Notes: generated from the sequence alone by a model not told the origin. A stretch of 64,000 bases of DNA from Pieris napi (GCF_905475465.1 NC_062247.1:4154001-4218000); one strand, 5' to 3'. Numbered from the stretch's first letter, positions 45,721 to 60,089 are shown. Program-made: numbers and translations.

Positions 45721-47738
45721 CAAAAAAAAATCAATAATAAAATAAGTCCCCTAAGCCTATGGCATATGACGTACACACAATTCTGGATCTATTTAACTAA
45801 ACATTTCTCTGATAACAAGTAGTTTTTGATGACGATATATATCCTCAGAGAAATCGAACTCCGGATAATGTTAAATATAGTATAGTGCATTCCTATATGT
45901 GCTTAATGTGGGTTCCACCTTATGTGTTGTTTGTATATTATTTAATTTTCCCTACTTCAAACCCAAACAAATATAGCAATAATGTCTTTCGTCACAACAC
46001 TTAGCAATCGAAGTGTTGACGATATATAGAAATAAGTTTAGCTGTTCAAAATCGTATCACTGTAATATGTCAGCACCGTTATCCGTGAAATGAATAACGT
46101 CCGACCGTTGTTAGAAGTTATTCCATAAATCAAACAGCGAGGGACTAATTATGCTAGAGTTAATATAACACCTGCTTTAATGGACATGCTACGTCGAAAT
46201 GGTTAGTTGCGCCAATTTGCTAACTCAATGCGTTGTACATGCCCTGCATTTTAATTAGGATAGATACTAGATTACCGTAAAAACAAAACTAGTAGAATAT
46301 TTACCCACAACAGTTAATTAACACAATGACTGTCTATATAGTGCGTCAGTCTTCTAAAATTTGTTACAAATTTTTGAATTTGGAACATCTGGACTACATA
46401 ACGCACGCCCCCGCGTTGTAATTTTTTAATACCTTAATTACACTTTATAACGTCTTCTCAGTTAATTAATTGATGGATGTTAATTACACATTATATTGTC
46501 TTTGTAATAAAAGCACAATTTGATAATACATAGACTAAGAAATCCAAAGTCCTATATTACATTTCTTCCGCTCAAATATTGCATTTTTGTGTAGGCCTCA
46601 CGTATCTAAAGTTATATAAGGATTAAGGAATTTCTAGATCTGTGTTGGTAGATGATATAATCAGAGTGCACTTAAGGCGGATGCCCGAATGGAGGATGAC
46701 AATCTGGCTCCCCACGATTCACGACAACAAGCTGCAAGGTCGCGTCTGATTGTCGATAATAGCACTTATGATACCAGTGACGTAGTGTCCCAGTTTTACG
46801 TAACGTTATTTATCGTTTAATTGACTTTTTTTGCGTCTTGGTGTTCTGTCGGGAGAACGTCCGGTACGCGGATACGTCGTAGATACGGAAAATCCCTTTT
46901 AATGCCTTGTTACTCAAAGAACACGCAAACTTTGGCATTTTTTATCGACTTGAAAAAAGGAGGACGACCAATACTAAGTGTTTTTTTATGATCATCAATT
47001 GTTTTACATATCAGTCGTAGTAAAAAATGGTAGAAAACTTAAAGTTATTTATCTGTTTTTACATTGGTTCTATAATCAGGCTGGTTTACACTAGGTATAG
47101 AAAAAAATGTGTCTCAAGAATTTAGTCAATTCCCTTATATACATGTTTCATCCAAGAACTAAGAACAGCCCTGTACTACTTTTTTCTTTTTAAATCTCAA
47201 AATATATCGTGTTATTGCGATTTTATAAATGGAATCCCTCCGAGAAAATTCCTCTAACTGAAAATTCCTTCGGAGGGTTTTAACGTCTCCTTTTTACTGG
47301 GACTTACGCCTCCAAACCGGTTGTCGAATCAACTATTTTTAGAAGTGATGACGGCACTGCAAAGAAATTCCATTGAATTTATAGTAATTGTTCATTCCTT
47401 TTGGAGGATTTCTAATGAGTCTATAGGATTTTTACTTAAATATATTTTACCTTCGTATGAGATGCTATGAGTAATCCAGCTTTACTTATGTAATTAAGCG
47501 TTTGTAATATCTGAAAAAAAAAGGAAAATTTCATTTTAATTCCACTTATTCAGTTTCAAGATTAAAAATACTATTTAAATAAATTTATAATTTTTGGCTA
47601 GTATTGGACGCTACTGTGCTATCACTTAGAAAATTAGCATACCTAATCCTTTCAATTTTGGAAAGTCGTTATCAGCTGCTATGCGTATAATAAAATGTGT
47701 GAAGTGTCACCAAAATTCTTTCTTAATAAGTCGGTTAG
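45721..47738. other. 2 kb without a recognised gene
   Basis: AT-rich. A short hairpin CCCTCCGAGAAAATTCC / TTCCTTCGGAGGG lies at 47235-47279. No gene seen. Confidence 0.35.
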
Positions 47739-47740
47739 TA

Positions 47741-50167
47741 GTCTAGTCGACAAGTTGAAAATGGAACAAAATAGAGATACTACTCCTAAAATTATGTGCG
47801 ATAGCTCATTGGATCCGGAATGACGTCTAGAAAAATGTGCTAAAAGCGTGTATTAGCACATAAAAAATTGCAAAAGTTATAGACCATTAAAGATGAAAAA
47901 ATAATGGCATTTAGTTTTTTGCCAATATTTAATAAACTATTAATATTTAAGAAATTTCAAATAAAGATTCTGAAAGAGGAGGAAATTTCCAACAAAAAAC
48001 TCCTGACTCCCGGAACTCTATCTCCATTATTTATAATGTTAATTTAACGCTAAAAATAGGTCTGCGGGTGACATTTTTAGGATTCGCGCGTGGCGTCAAA
48101 AGCGACTACGGCACATTAATTAATTTATTTAAGGTATTGAATATTTTTTTTTAAATTTGAAAAAATTATGGTGTGTTCTGAACACTATAATTAATTTATT
48201 CCCGTTGAAAATTTTACTTAAAGTTAATTTTTCAACAAGTTAAATAATTGTTAACTAACGAAATTTTCTCGAACGACCGTCTTAATTGTAAGTGAAAAAA
48301 AATGTTTAAATAATGGTCGTAAAAATATTTCGCTTCGTAGAGCCTTTCTTACATACATACTTAACAAGATCGTACCATAAAAGTTAAAAAAATATTTATA
48401 CTTTGTTTATAACAATTTTTTTACTTAAACAAAAACTTAAAAATCCATGTAATGATGTTAAAAAAAAATTTTTTTTTCTCAATCATCATATAATCGTTTT
48501 TTTATTAATACAAGATATTTATTGATTTGCAAAAAAAAAATTCCCGCCATTTGTTGATAATTTTTTTTTAAACAAATTGATTAAATCAATATTTTTTAAA
48601 AAAAATTTAACACAACTTTATTACATTAAAATTTTTATGATTTAAAAAAAAAAATTTTTCCTTAATAACAATTTTTAATTGTTTATAATCGTTTTTTTTA
48701 ATTTTCTATTGTTTAAATAATTAGTTAAGAAAAATTTTTTTTCCTAAAAATCATAATTGACAGTTTTCTATAAAGTAACAGAAAAAATAATTTTTTTTAT
48801 CAACAATTCTATTGTTTATTAACTTACCAATTTGTTATAAACAAATATTCAACTTTTGTTTATTTTTTTTCTAAAACTTCTAAAATTAACAAAAACAACC
48901 ATATATAACAAAGTATAGAAAAATTTTTTTTGTAAATTTTTTGATTATCATGAATATTACTTTTATTTAAAATTAAATTTTTTTTTTTTTATACTTTGTT
49001 ATATATGGTTGTTTTTGTTAATTTTAGAAGTTTTAGAAAAAAAATAAACAAAAGTTGAATATTTGTTTATAACAAATTGGTAAGTTAATAAACAATAGAA
49101 TTGTTGATTAAAAAAAATTTTTTTTCTGTTACTTTATAGAAGACTGTCAATTATGATTTTTAGGAAAAAAAAATTTCTTAACTAATTATTTAAACAATAG
49201 AAAATTAAAAAAAACGATTATAAACAATTAAAAATTGTTATGAAGGAAAATTTTTTTTTTTAAAAATCATAAAATTTTTAATGTAATAAAGTTGTGTTAA
49301 ATTTTTTTTAAAAAATATTGATTTAATCAATTTGTTTAAAAAAAATTTATCAACAAATGGCGGGAATTTTTTTTTTTGCAAATTAATAAATATCTTGTAT
49401 TAATAAAAAAACGATTATATGATGATTGAGAAAAAAAATTTTTTTTTTAACATCATTACATGGATTTTTAAGTTTTTGTTTAAGTAAAAAAATTGTTATA
49501 AACAAAGTATAAATATTTTTTTAACTTTTATGGCACGATCTTGTTAAGTATGTATGTAAGAAAGGCTCTACGAAGCGAAATATTTTTACGACCATTATTT
49601 AAACATTTTTTTTCACTTACAATTAAGACGGTCGTTCGAGAAAATTTCGTTAGTTAACAATTATTTAACTTGTTGAAAAATTAACTTTAAGTAAAATTTT
49701 CAACGTGAATAAATTAATTATAGTGTTCAGAACACACCATAATTTTTTCAAATTTAAAAAAAAATATTCAATACCTTAAATAAATTAATTAATGTGCCGT
49801 AGTCGCTTTTGACGCCACGCGCGAATCCTAAAAATGTCACCCGCAGACCTATTTTCAGCGTTAAATTAACATTATAAATAATGGAGATAGAGTTCTGGGA
49901 GTCAGGAGTTTTTTATTAGAAATTTCCTCTTCTTTCAGAATCTTTATTTGAAATTTCTTAAATATTAATAGTTTATTAAATATTGGCAAAAAACTAAATG
50001 CCATTATTTTTTCATCTTTAATGGTCTATAACTTTTGCAATTTTTTATGTGCTAATACACGCTTTTAGCACATTTTTCTAGACGTCATTCCGGATCCAAT
50101 GAGCTATCGCACATAATTTTAGGAGTAGTATCTCTATTTTGTTCCATTTTCAACTTGTCGACTAGAC
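47741..50167. mobile_element. 2.4 kb near-perfect palindrome (foldback element)
   Basis: The left arm (47741-48916) and the right arm (48991-50167) are reverse complements over about 1.18 kb with very few differences and a 74-bp centre. The ends are GTCTAGTCGACAAGTTGAAA and its complement. TA lies directly outside both. The arms are AT-rich with long A and T runs, contain CCCGCCATTTGTTGAT and ACATACATACTTAACAAGAT, and have no frame of more than about 60 codons. It is either a foldback transposon or an inverted duplication. Confidence 0.9.
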
Positions 50168-50390
50168 TATAGTTTTTAATGCGTAACACCAAGAACATCA
50201 AAGTTGCAATAGACAATCATCATCTTACAACTGACCAAATTTTTCGCTCGTCAACTAGAATGTAAGTCCGTGCTCCTATTTCACCACGCCTCCTGCTGAT
50301 AGAGGACAAATCTTTGTTTTCAATTTATTATATCATTATTAATTAATTAACATGTCATGTGGAACATGGTGTAATGGATGCAGCTCCTTA

Positions 50391-50605
50391 CAAACATTAT
50401 GTAAAACAAAAAACTTAACGATTAAAAAGAGTGGCGGAGAGCTTTTTGCCAGTTCTTCTCTTCCGTTCTACACCCTTGATTTGAGAAGTGGCAGTAAATG
50501 TAAAATTAGAAGCATTTAATATGTATTTCTTTTTTGACGTTCATAAGTGTACATTGTGTTACCTATATGCATAAATGATTTTTATTTGATTTGATTGGAT
50601 AATAT
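50391..50605 (+). repeat. LINE 3' end (CR1/Zenon-type tail)
   Basis: AAGAGTGGCGGAGAGC, GCCAGTTCTTCTCTTCCGTT, CCTTGATTTGAGAAG and TTCATAAGTGTACATTGTG are followed by a TTTTATTTGATTTGATT-like tail. I recognise this order from lepidopteran non-LTR 3' ends. 5'-truncated. Confidence 0.7.
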
Positions 50606-52944
50606 AATCCTCCCAATTTAAAGAAGTCCTGTTTAGTGCAATAATTTATTCTAGTCCTTTTCGCCTAGCATTTGTTTCATAAGCCTTGATTATTTCAACA
50701 TTTAAAGTAGCTATTTTAGTGTTTAGAAATTGTGTACTGTCTTCTCGTATTTCAATGTCCCCAACACTCTCCTTGGCTTTGAACGTTTTCAACTCTATTG
50801 GCGTTGCGGTCAGGAAACCACCCACAAGAAATTTAAATTAAGTTTAATCGTGCGGTTAAGTGATCTAATGAAATGTAAACTGATGTAATATTATAGCTGT
50901 AATTCCTAATTACAATGCTTGTTGTATTCGTAACTCTACGACTTATGTTTAAAAATGGTAATGATGCAAACAAACGTGCATTTCAAACAATTTGCAATTC
51001 TTTTGTTTCAAGTCCCCGAATTGAACTTTAAATTACGAACATTTCTATTTATGTAGTTGTATTACACAGATCTTTATTACATATTACGGTGAACTGATGC
51101 GTTTGACAACGTGAACTCCTATTGCCGGGAGGGGTATCAAGAACTTCCGTTGCGTTGTAAATTCAAAATTATGGAAATTACTGCAATGTGGTGTGAATGC
51201 GTCACAAGAGTGATAATGCAGTCGTTATGCAGCGGTGGCTCGGCCTTCGCCACGGCAACGGTCCCATTGTGAGCAACAATGCGCACTTAGAAACTGGATA
51301 TCAACTTTATGCCTTAAGTTTGTTTTGCTCTGTTCGTGAGGTAATTGGTTAGAGTAGTAAGCGGAACGACTTAGTGCTTGCGATTAAAACGAGGTACTTA
51401 GTTGGCTTTTCACCTTCTTAGGATTTTTTTAAAGAATCTTGACGATTTTCTTTTGTTTTTTAGAAATATATCTTGGGACTATGTCAGTTTTAAATGGAAA
51501 GGAAGTAAGCGGTCTTTCTAAGCCGTAGTCCAGAGCTGTCGAAGAAAATTGTTCAGTTAACCACAAGAGCACATTAAAGTAGGGACTTCCAATAACGTTA
51601 GGGGAATCTGATAGGCGGACAACTGACAGGGGTTAAGTATAGTGCATCGATTTGTTCTCGTACATTCGAGATATTTTGCTAACTGGACGAAAGGATCTTC
51701 TGTATTCTTAATATTCATTTAAATTTGGAATTGTGGATACAACGGATTTATTTATCGGTACTAACTACTTGTATAACGGAATTAAGATCGACTTTAAAAT
51801 AAAGTGTTTGTTTTAAAGTTACCACGCTCAATTAATTATCAAGTTTTATCTTTACAATAATTATTATCACCGATTTGGTCCTTAAGCAATTTAATTAAAT
51901 GTACTAAATTCTTGAGATTAAGCCAAAGTCTTATTCACGTTCTCGTATACTACCTTCATGCCACTTCTTACTTACTTACGTGAAAGTGAACAGTTTCATA
52001 ATTATACTTATGGTATATCTGAATTGAAGGCTCAAAGAATCAAAGCGTATGTCATTTGAATCGTGATATGACCACAAACCCCTGCTGTGGATAATCCCAA
52101 ATTGCCCGGCAAAATTTCCGAGCCCTTTGTCCAATAGAGTTATTATTGCAGCCGGTTGATTCAGAGGGACGCAAATATTGTCATAATGCCTATTTTAAAT
52201 TGTGTTTTGTTGAGTTGGTACGGATTATAAAATTTTACTTATTATTTTAGACTGTGATGTTTTCACTTTCCGTAAAAACAGGTGTGAAGCAATCCATTTA
52301 TTATGTAAATACAATATACATAGAGAGGTAAAATATAACGTCGTACGAATATCAAAAATATTTAAAATCACGTATAGGGAGTCTACATTCATTCCTTTTG
52401 TTTTCATCCTATTACTAGAAACCTATGTAATATCTAGTTATACGGCATATCCTGTCTATAGGTCTCTTGCCAAATGTTGCACGTTTCGCAGAAAAACGGG
52501 GCAAAGTAAACGACGTACTTTCCACCGTTGCCATGGCGACGCCCCGCACACGGCGACTCTTTGTTCGGTGCTTTCGAATCAAATTCAATAGTATCTCACC
52601 TTCTATAACTCAGTTGATCTAGAAACATTGAAATTATAGATTTTGCATTGGGACAGTGAGAGTTGTTACTTTGCTTAATAAGGACCTACTTGAAATCAGT
52701 AAATCTCTTTCCCCTATATATGTTTGCAATTAACCCCTACACGTGCGTAGAATTTATTATAACGATAGATTTAAATTGATAATCACTCCTTTATAACACA
52801 GATCCCATTAAGATTTTAGGCGCGTCGCTTGTATTTGCACGGCTTAATCGTATTTTATTTATTCAACGACTAAAATTGAAATGAGTGTCGTGTTGTGTGT
52901 GTTGATACTAAAGCATTTAGCCTTATTTTAAATGTATTTAAATA
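50606..52944. other. 2.3 kb without a recognised gene
   Basis: Slightly less AT-rich in places (51110-51290, 52500-52570), but no frame longer than about 60 codons and no repeat recognised. Confidence 0.35.
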
Positions 52945-52947
52945 TTA

Positions 52948-53579
52948 AGGTGATATCAGACGGTTCACTCGAATGATTGTTCACTCGAGTGAATGCTTCA
53001 TTTTTTTTCATTCTATGTTCACACGGCTTAGACGAAATGATACAGAAATGAACATTCATTGTTCTTTCTTTTAAATATGTCATCGAATGAAGTCGTACGT
53101 CTTGGAATTAGTTTAATTTGTGATCATTTAATCAAAGAGTTGACAAAAAAGAAGCAAAGAAAACGTCGACGGTGGTGGGTGCGACCATGGATTGAAAGAA
53201 GAAATTTATTTTAAAAAAAAATTAATGTATTTTGATCGTTCCACTTGAACACCATTTTGCCGCATGAAAACAATATAATAACACACAGAAAAAAAAAGTT
53301 ATAACTTCGTCGACAACGTGATGTCCGTCGGCTACAGGACTCGAAATAAAATGGCCGAATCCGAATGAACGTTCTCTCAGTGTTCAGACCGTTCATTTCT
53401 CGTTCATTCGGAGTGGGAATGAAAGATACCGGATGCCAATATCCAACACTGTTGGATCGATTCACTAATGAATTCATTCGGTACTCGTGTTTCATTTTTT
53501 GTTCAGACATTTCATTTTGAGTGAAATGTACCGAATGAAAGGTGAAAATGAACAAAAAATGAACCGTCTGATATCACCT
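52948..53579 (+). mobile_element. Harbinger deletion derivative, copy 1
   Basis: The ends AGGTGATATCAGACGGTTCA and its complement are flanked by TTA (52945-52947, 53580-53582). It carries the 5' part of a PIF/Harbinger-type transposase (MSSNEVVRLGISL from 53077, then RRRWWVRPWIERR), which stops soon after. The segment from about 53208 to 53300 differs from copy 2. Confidence 0.9.
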
Positions 53580-53633
53580 TTAGTAAAGAAATGAATGTTC
53601 ACTTTCAAAACCCTGTCATTTCATATAGATTTA

Positions 53634-54285
53634 AGGTGATATCAGACGGTTCACTCGAATGATTGTTCACTCGAGTGAATGCTTCATTTTTTTTCATTCT
53701 ATGTTCACACGGCTTAGACGAAATGATACAGAAATGAACATTCATTGTTCTTTCTTTTAAATATGTCATCGAATGAAGTCGTACGTCTTGGAATTAGTTT
53801 AATTTGTGATCATTTAATCAAAGAGTTGACAAAAAAGAAGCAAAGAAAACGTCGACGGTGGTGGGTGCGATCATGGATTGAAAGAAGAAATTTATTAGGA
53901 GCTTCCAATACATTTTTGAGAGAACTAGCCGTTGAAGATCCTGATTCATATTGTAATCATCTTCGAATGGATGAAAATAAATTTGAAGAAAAGTTAAAAA
54001 AAAGTAATAACTTCGTCGACAACGTAATGTCCGTCGGCTACAGGACTCGAAAAGGAATGGCCGAATCCGAATGAACGTTCTCTCAGTGTTCAGACCGTTC
54101 ATTTCTCGTTCATTCGGAGTGGGAATGAAAGATACCGGATGCCAATATCCAACACTGTTGGATCGGTTCACTAATGAATTCATTCGGCACTCGTGTTTCA
54201 TTTTTTGTTCAGACATTTCATTTCGAGTGAAATGTACCGAATGAAAGGTGAAAATGAACAAAAAATGAACCGTCTGATATCACCT
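53634..54285 (+). mobile_element. Harbinger deletion derivative, copy 2
   Basis: The same ends are flanked by TTA (53631-53633, 54286-54288). The frame beginning near 53763 runs longer than in copy 1: RRRWWVRSWIERR, LLGASNTFLRELAVEDPD, HLRMDENKFEEKLKK, then a jump to TIR-side sequence. This is the N-terminal part of a PIF/Harbinger transposase without the DDE domain. It lies 54 bp from copy 1 in the same orientation. Confidence 0.9.
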
Positions 54286-54288
54286 TTA

Positions 54289-56417
54289 GTATTGGACTTT
54301 GACTTTGACTTTGGAACTAGCCCGCATTGGTTGGCAATTCTTTTTTTTTAATATTTGGGTAATTATAACGTCTGTAAACTTAATTGTTTTCTACTGTCTA
54401 CTAAAAATAAGCTAATATAACAGATTATAGAAACATTTTAATATTTAAAAATGGAATAAGCATACTTTCTGAAGTGCTGCGTACTATGTTTGCCTAGTAA
54501 AACCAACCCTCCACAATCGATTCAACATTACGTATTTATTACAAGCAGGGTCCAAAAGGTCGACGTAAATGTTTCAGTTTCGTAATTCCCGTAAGACTCA
54601 ATGTAATCTTGATATAACCACGTTACAATAAATTACGGAATAAACTGCTTGTTATGAAATGAGCACCCTTAAGGGAATTTTTTAATTGAATTAGGTGCTA
54701 TTTAGTTTATTGCTTTACTACACGCAATGATTTTATTAACGATGTGATTCAATTTATCAAAATCTTTGAAACATGTCACGCTAAGCTAAGCTAAGTACGT
54801 CGCGATTTTGGAGGAAAAAGATACCAAGCGTTACGGAATGCTATAGAATATTTTTACTTAAATGACGTCATGGCTCTCCCGTCTCCCTTTCAATTAGGTA
54901 CCTACAGTTACAGTCGCAAATATGACGTCACTGTAGGTGGCTCAATTCCTGTGAGTCAATTTAGATAGAAGTAAATCAATAATGATTAAGAACTTTCTCT
55001 TAATAAACGACGAATCAGGAACAGACTCTACTTCTGAATATAAGACAAGCATATAAGATGAGGGTGATGAACTTCTTGATTGATAGAAGCATTGAATGAA
55101 GGTTTTTCAATCGAAAACAGGTTGATAGAAAATCAAATTGCTTTTCCGTGGTCACTTTTTTCTATATTACCTGCACCATAAGCACATCCCACATGCATAC
55201 CCTAACTTTTACACCATGATACAACACAGCCAAATTATTCCTATTGTAAATGTTTGAACCTTTTTGTAAATATTATGTATTCCATCTTTGGTTATCTCTT
55301 TAGTAATTGTTTTTTATTATATATAATGTATGTTAGTTGTCAGATTACCTAATCAATAAATGTAAATCGGTAACACCTGTAGGTAAAGAATCCATATCGT
55401 ATAAAATAAAATGACTTGGCATGAACTAGAAAGAGGCTAACAAGATGTCTTTTTTTACTTTTGGTGGATAAAAACGCGAAGTTTAAACGATAACGGCTTC
55501 GTGGGGGCGGGTCGTTGTACTCGCGATTGTGAAGTGAGTCACCGGTCATCTTCAAGTTTTCATACTTCATGCGGGGACGCAAAATACATCACGCTATTGC
55601 GTAAACTTATTCATGTTTTTCTCAACCGTTGAAATCGGGTATCTTCTACGTCATGTCCGTCCTATGAGGATGTATAAGACTTGATTATTATTGACCAAAC
55701 GTTAAATTGAATATGTAATATTTCCTACATAATAGTACTCATTCCATAATTCAAGTTAAGTTCTAATAATTGTCCTAATAATTCTTCAATAATTTGGGTT
55801 ATAGAGTTTTCTATTATTTTTCATTATTTGACAAATTTAATGTATTAATACTTTTATAAGATTATATTTGATATTTAATTATTTTGATTTTTCTACAATA
55901 ACAATTTTATTTAAAGAAACATTAAATCTAAGTTTCACTACCATACTTAGAGGATACTATTTGAGAAAAAAAGATTCACTTATTCAATCGATTGTTATAG
56001 TAGCTTTTATACATTTTTTATGATTGTCTTGGACGTAATGATTATACACCAAGGTCGTATAAGGAATTACGATTAGCCACGATTTAATTGTACTTGCGTA
56101 ACACCGGTTGTAATTACAATTGACAGCCTGTCACGTAACACCAAACACCTGCGGTTACAAACTAAACATATGCGTTTAGTATTAAATAAGCATTTGAGAG
56201 GTATCACAATTAGTTTGTTCAGGTTTATATTGGTTTTTGGTATATTCGGAGAATTTCTACTGTCTATGAAAATATAAATTGTTTGTGCAATAGTAGAATG
56301 CTATAAGTTTATTGTAGTAGTGTTGTTTTAGAAAATACTGTTGAAAACATGGTTGATTTTTCGTATAACCGACATTTAACTGGATTTTTAATAGTCTGAA
56401 GGTACTGGTTGGTTTTG
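54289..56417. other. 2.1 kb without a recognised gene
   Basis: It starts with a TTTGAC microsatellite (54297-54314). AT-rich otherwise; nothing recognised. Confidence 0.35.
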
Positions 56418-56668
56418 ACGACTCATTGGTCTAGTTAGTACCCCTAACTGCGAATTCATGGGTCCCGGGTTCGATCCCCGGCTGAGACGAACATCGATGT
56501 GATGAGCATTTGGTGTTGTGCTTAGTTCTTGGGTGTTTAAATATGTATTTATATGTCTATCTATCTATAATATGTATGTATATCCGTTGCCTAGTACCCA
56601 TAACACAAGCTTCACCAGCTTAGCATGGGACTCGGTCAATTGGTGTGAATTGTCTTTTTAATGGTAGG
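56418..56668 (+). mobile_element. tRNA-derived SINE
   Basis: The head resembles a tRNA (CATTGGTCTAGTTAGTACCC as A box region, GGGTTCGATCCCCGG as B box). The body, AACATCGATGTGATGAGCAT, AGTTCTTGGGTGTTTAAATA, TATCCGTTGCCTAGTACCCA and AGCATGGGACTCGGTCAATT, is a familiar lepidopteran SINE/LINE tail. Not a functional tRNA: the acceptor stem does not close. Confidence 0.8.
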
Positions 56669-59600
56669 TGTAATTAAGCAGTTAGGTATTTGTTGGAGCA
56701 TGCACTAACGGAAGTCATTGCAGTTATACGATACACCGAAAGTAAGACGATAATTGCAACTCTATCATCAGATATCCTATTCGAAACATGATATTTATAT
56801 AAAATTACAACCATTACTCTCAAATCACAGCTCTCGGAGAAGGTAGAGTCATTGAACTCTAACAAAAAACTATAGCAAGTAAAAAGTATGCCGTGTCATG
56901 TTTTGACGTAATAATACCGAGGAATATTGCTGGTAATAACAATAAAAACTGGAGTTTATTGCTATTTGTGCCCCGATCGGACTCTGGTTCAAGTGGATTT
57001 ACGATTGCGCTCACCATACCTTTACGCACTATGCAATTTTTATTACATCAAATTGACCTAATTTTTAAATCGATCAAAAGATATCATTAATAATATTAAT
57101 GCTATGTGCGCATATCAAGTAATATATAAAATATAAATACTATCAATAGTATCTCTACATATATCGTGTTACTTTCTCTCTTATATCTGCCGATACATCA
57201 GCCCATTTGAAGTCTACATAACCACTTTGAAGCTATGTAAAATGTTTGTACCAAAACATGTCTGACTGTTGAGTACACTTTGGCCTAGTAGGCTTGCACT
57301 TGCACAAGTCAAGTGTTCCACTCAACACGTCTCCTGTGAAGATGGCTGCGGTTTTGTCTTCATAAACATCCCTTGCTACCGTAAATAAAACGTTTTTAAT
57401 TGAGGTATACTTTGTAAGGATTCGGATTAAATTGGGATCATGAATTATTCAGTAATTGTTACAGGTTTTTGCGTCTTTTTGTTATCGTGAACAATACGGT
57501 TCAAAAATAAACTTCGAAACAAATTAAAACTTTGTGTACACTTAGCAAGATTTTACAATATTGTTATCATTTCATCATTATGCATCAATGCAACATATTA
57601 ATTATACTATCATGATCATATCAAAAACTAAAACAGATAAGAAATACTTGCCATTAACAAAAGCAGCCAATGAAAACAAACAATTATCCACGTGAAACTA
57701 TTTAAGACTGATATTTTAAAATTTAACGAAAAGAATGCCGCTTTAAAGTCTTTTATCCTTTTGAGTGGGCTTTTCACTTTTCCGAGTAGTTTTCAGAATA
57801 TTTGTAGAGCAGCAATTTACTCGAGGCTTTGAATAAATTCCGTAAAGCTTTTGCTATTTTGTCACAATATTTCTTTTGTTATAAAATCTCTAAGTTTAAT
57901 TCTTTGTGGGGTTGTACACTCGGAATTTGTTTCATTATATTCACGCTTATTAATAAATTAAGTTATAGCTAGAATAAAATGAATTTGATTAAACTAAAAC
58001 GAAAACAGTTTAAAGGAAATTTTAGAGTATAAAGATATAAAATCTTATAGTCACAGTTTTTAACTACTTTATTTCATATGCGTCAAACATACGTTACTCT
58101 ATCTAGTGCATATGTTTTAACTTGACAAAGTTCTATTTAAGCAAGTATACTTATGATAAAGCTCACCCTAGTGTGAATAGCTCTATGGAGTTTTAGCACG
58201 TTTTCTTCTCTTGGGAACCTTGCGGATAACGGAAGAGTTTAATGCACGTCGCAATAATTAGTGCCGTATACCGTTACTGCACATTGTCTCAATACCAACT
58301 GCCGGTTACATTGTGAAGTCCCTGTGGAACTCTGTCTTTTTGTTCTATACTGTTATGTCATTATCTAGATGACTAGCGATTTAGTTGTATAGTGTTATCA
58401 TTGTGTTCTTTGTGTATTGTAATTTGTTTTACAGACAATATTATCAGATATCTACCAAAGTACAAACGAGAATATATTCCTGAAAAGCCTAGTACTACGA
58501 CTTACAACTCACTACAATGTGTAAAGTCGGCAAAAAAATCTATAAGCGTCAAATTGTAAAGGAAAAGGTCCTTGGAATTTTGAATTTTGAAGTCGATTAT
58601 ATATAGATTTATTCATAATTGTAAATGGAAATTTATGTATAGTCTTAGATACTTTTTTTAAACTGTCGGAACAGTTGTGAACATAGGCGGCTTTGAGTAA
58701 TATGCCAATGTTAATTAATTAGTGTAATATACAACCGTTAGCAAACGGTTCGACCTCAAAAAGGGACGGTTGCCGAGCGGAAGTGTAACACTATGAATTG
58801 CAAAGGCTTCCGTATTTTTTAACATTTCCTTTATATTGCAAACAAGTGACTCAACTTTCAACAAAATATCCGACTTATCAAATCCAATATAACCTCAAAT
58901 AATATGAATACGAAAATACACGTAAACGTAAATAATCTAAATTAAATAAAAATCACCGAATACATGTTTTGTGAATCGAACCAACCGAATTACGAACACA
59001 TCGATAACTTACTTCGTTAAGGCTTGATTCTGAGAGCACGAAGACTAACCACAAAAGACAATTAACTATTGTTTTTAAAGTTCACCAGCCGTAATAAATA
59101 GATCAGCTGAGATGTGCCTGGGTTGTATAAAAATAGTTTTCCGATAGCGCTGAAGTCGTCACAAAGTGTCAACCTTGCTCGGGAAAATCGATGTGTCCCT
59201 GAAATAGGCACAAGCGAACCTGATCCGGTGGTACGTTGTTTGGGGTCATATTCAAAATCATAATACGTGCTAATTATAAATCATATATTTAAAATGATTC
59301 AGTTGAATAGAATTTAATAATCGTTGATATCAATAAGATTCTAGTCCGCGCAGAAAACGCTCTAACGATTTTACTAGCCTAGCCTATGTCTGATTGGTTA
59401 CTTGTAAAATAACTACTTTTGGATATATGTAATATTTGTGTTTGTTTTATATCGCATGAGTCTTTCAATGTGTACAATTAAGCAAGGGAAGAACATATTT
59501 TCGGATGTATTTCGTATATATTTTTTCTTTTTTATCAGGAAATCATGCTGTGCTTTCCAACAATTAGTGTTACACCGGGAATCGAACGCCGTAATTATGT

Positions 59601-60084
59601 ATGCATATGTTTACACCGAATTTGTTCGTGAAGATTCTCGTTCAATACTGGTTTTTTGGTAGACGAATTTCGCGGAAAATATGTTAAAGTAAAAACTTGA
59701 TACACGTTCTGAAGTTATGTATGTCATCATTTATGGCGTTTCAAACGGATGTTCAAGAAAAACCTAATGTACTAGATTTTCCTCGATAGCAGGCCATCAC
59801 ATATACGGTTAAACATTACATATACTATATGCTTTCACTTAGACCCCAAAGGGACAAATTGTTTATTTAAAAATATATTTATTTTCGTTTGGCTGGAATC
59901 AGAATAAAAAAGTAGTTGTAGGGACAATATTAAATTCTGATGCACTGATAAAAGGTATTTTTACTTGATTTTCTCTTCCACGATTGATTTCATCATACCT
60001 GTTCTCGGTTTGAGTGCGAAGGTGTAACACGGAAACTCACTTTTCCGTTCATATTACAGATAATTTGTACTTATCACAGTACAG
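56669..60084. other. 3.4 kb without a recognised gene
   Basis: AT-rich. Small frames at 56893 and 59438 have no motif. No repeat recognised. Confidence 0.35.
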
Positions 60085-60089
60085 ACCCT

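Noticed and set aside
53211..54261. Two long minus-strand frames (114 and 147 codons) with the same N-terminus
   Set aside because: They are antisense to the two Harbinger derivatives and arise from the repeated ends.
56418..56490. tRNA-like head with good A and B boxes
   Set aside because: It runs straight into a SINE body and the acceptor stem does not close, so not called as a tRNA gene.
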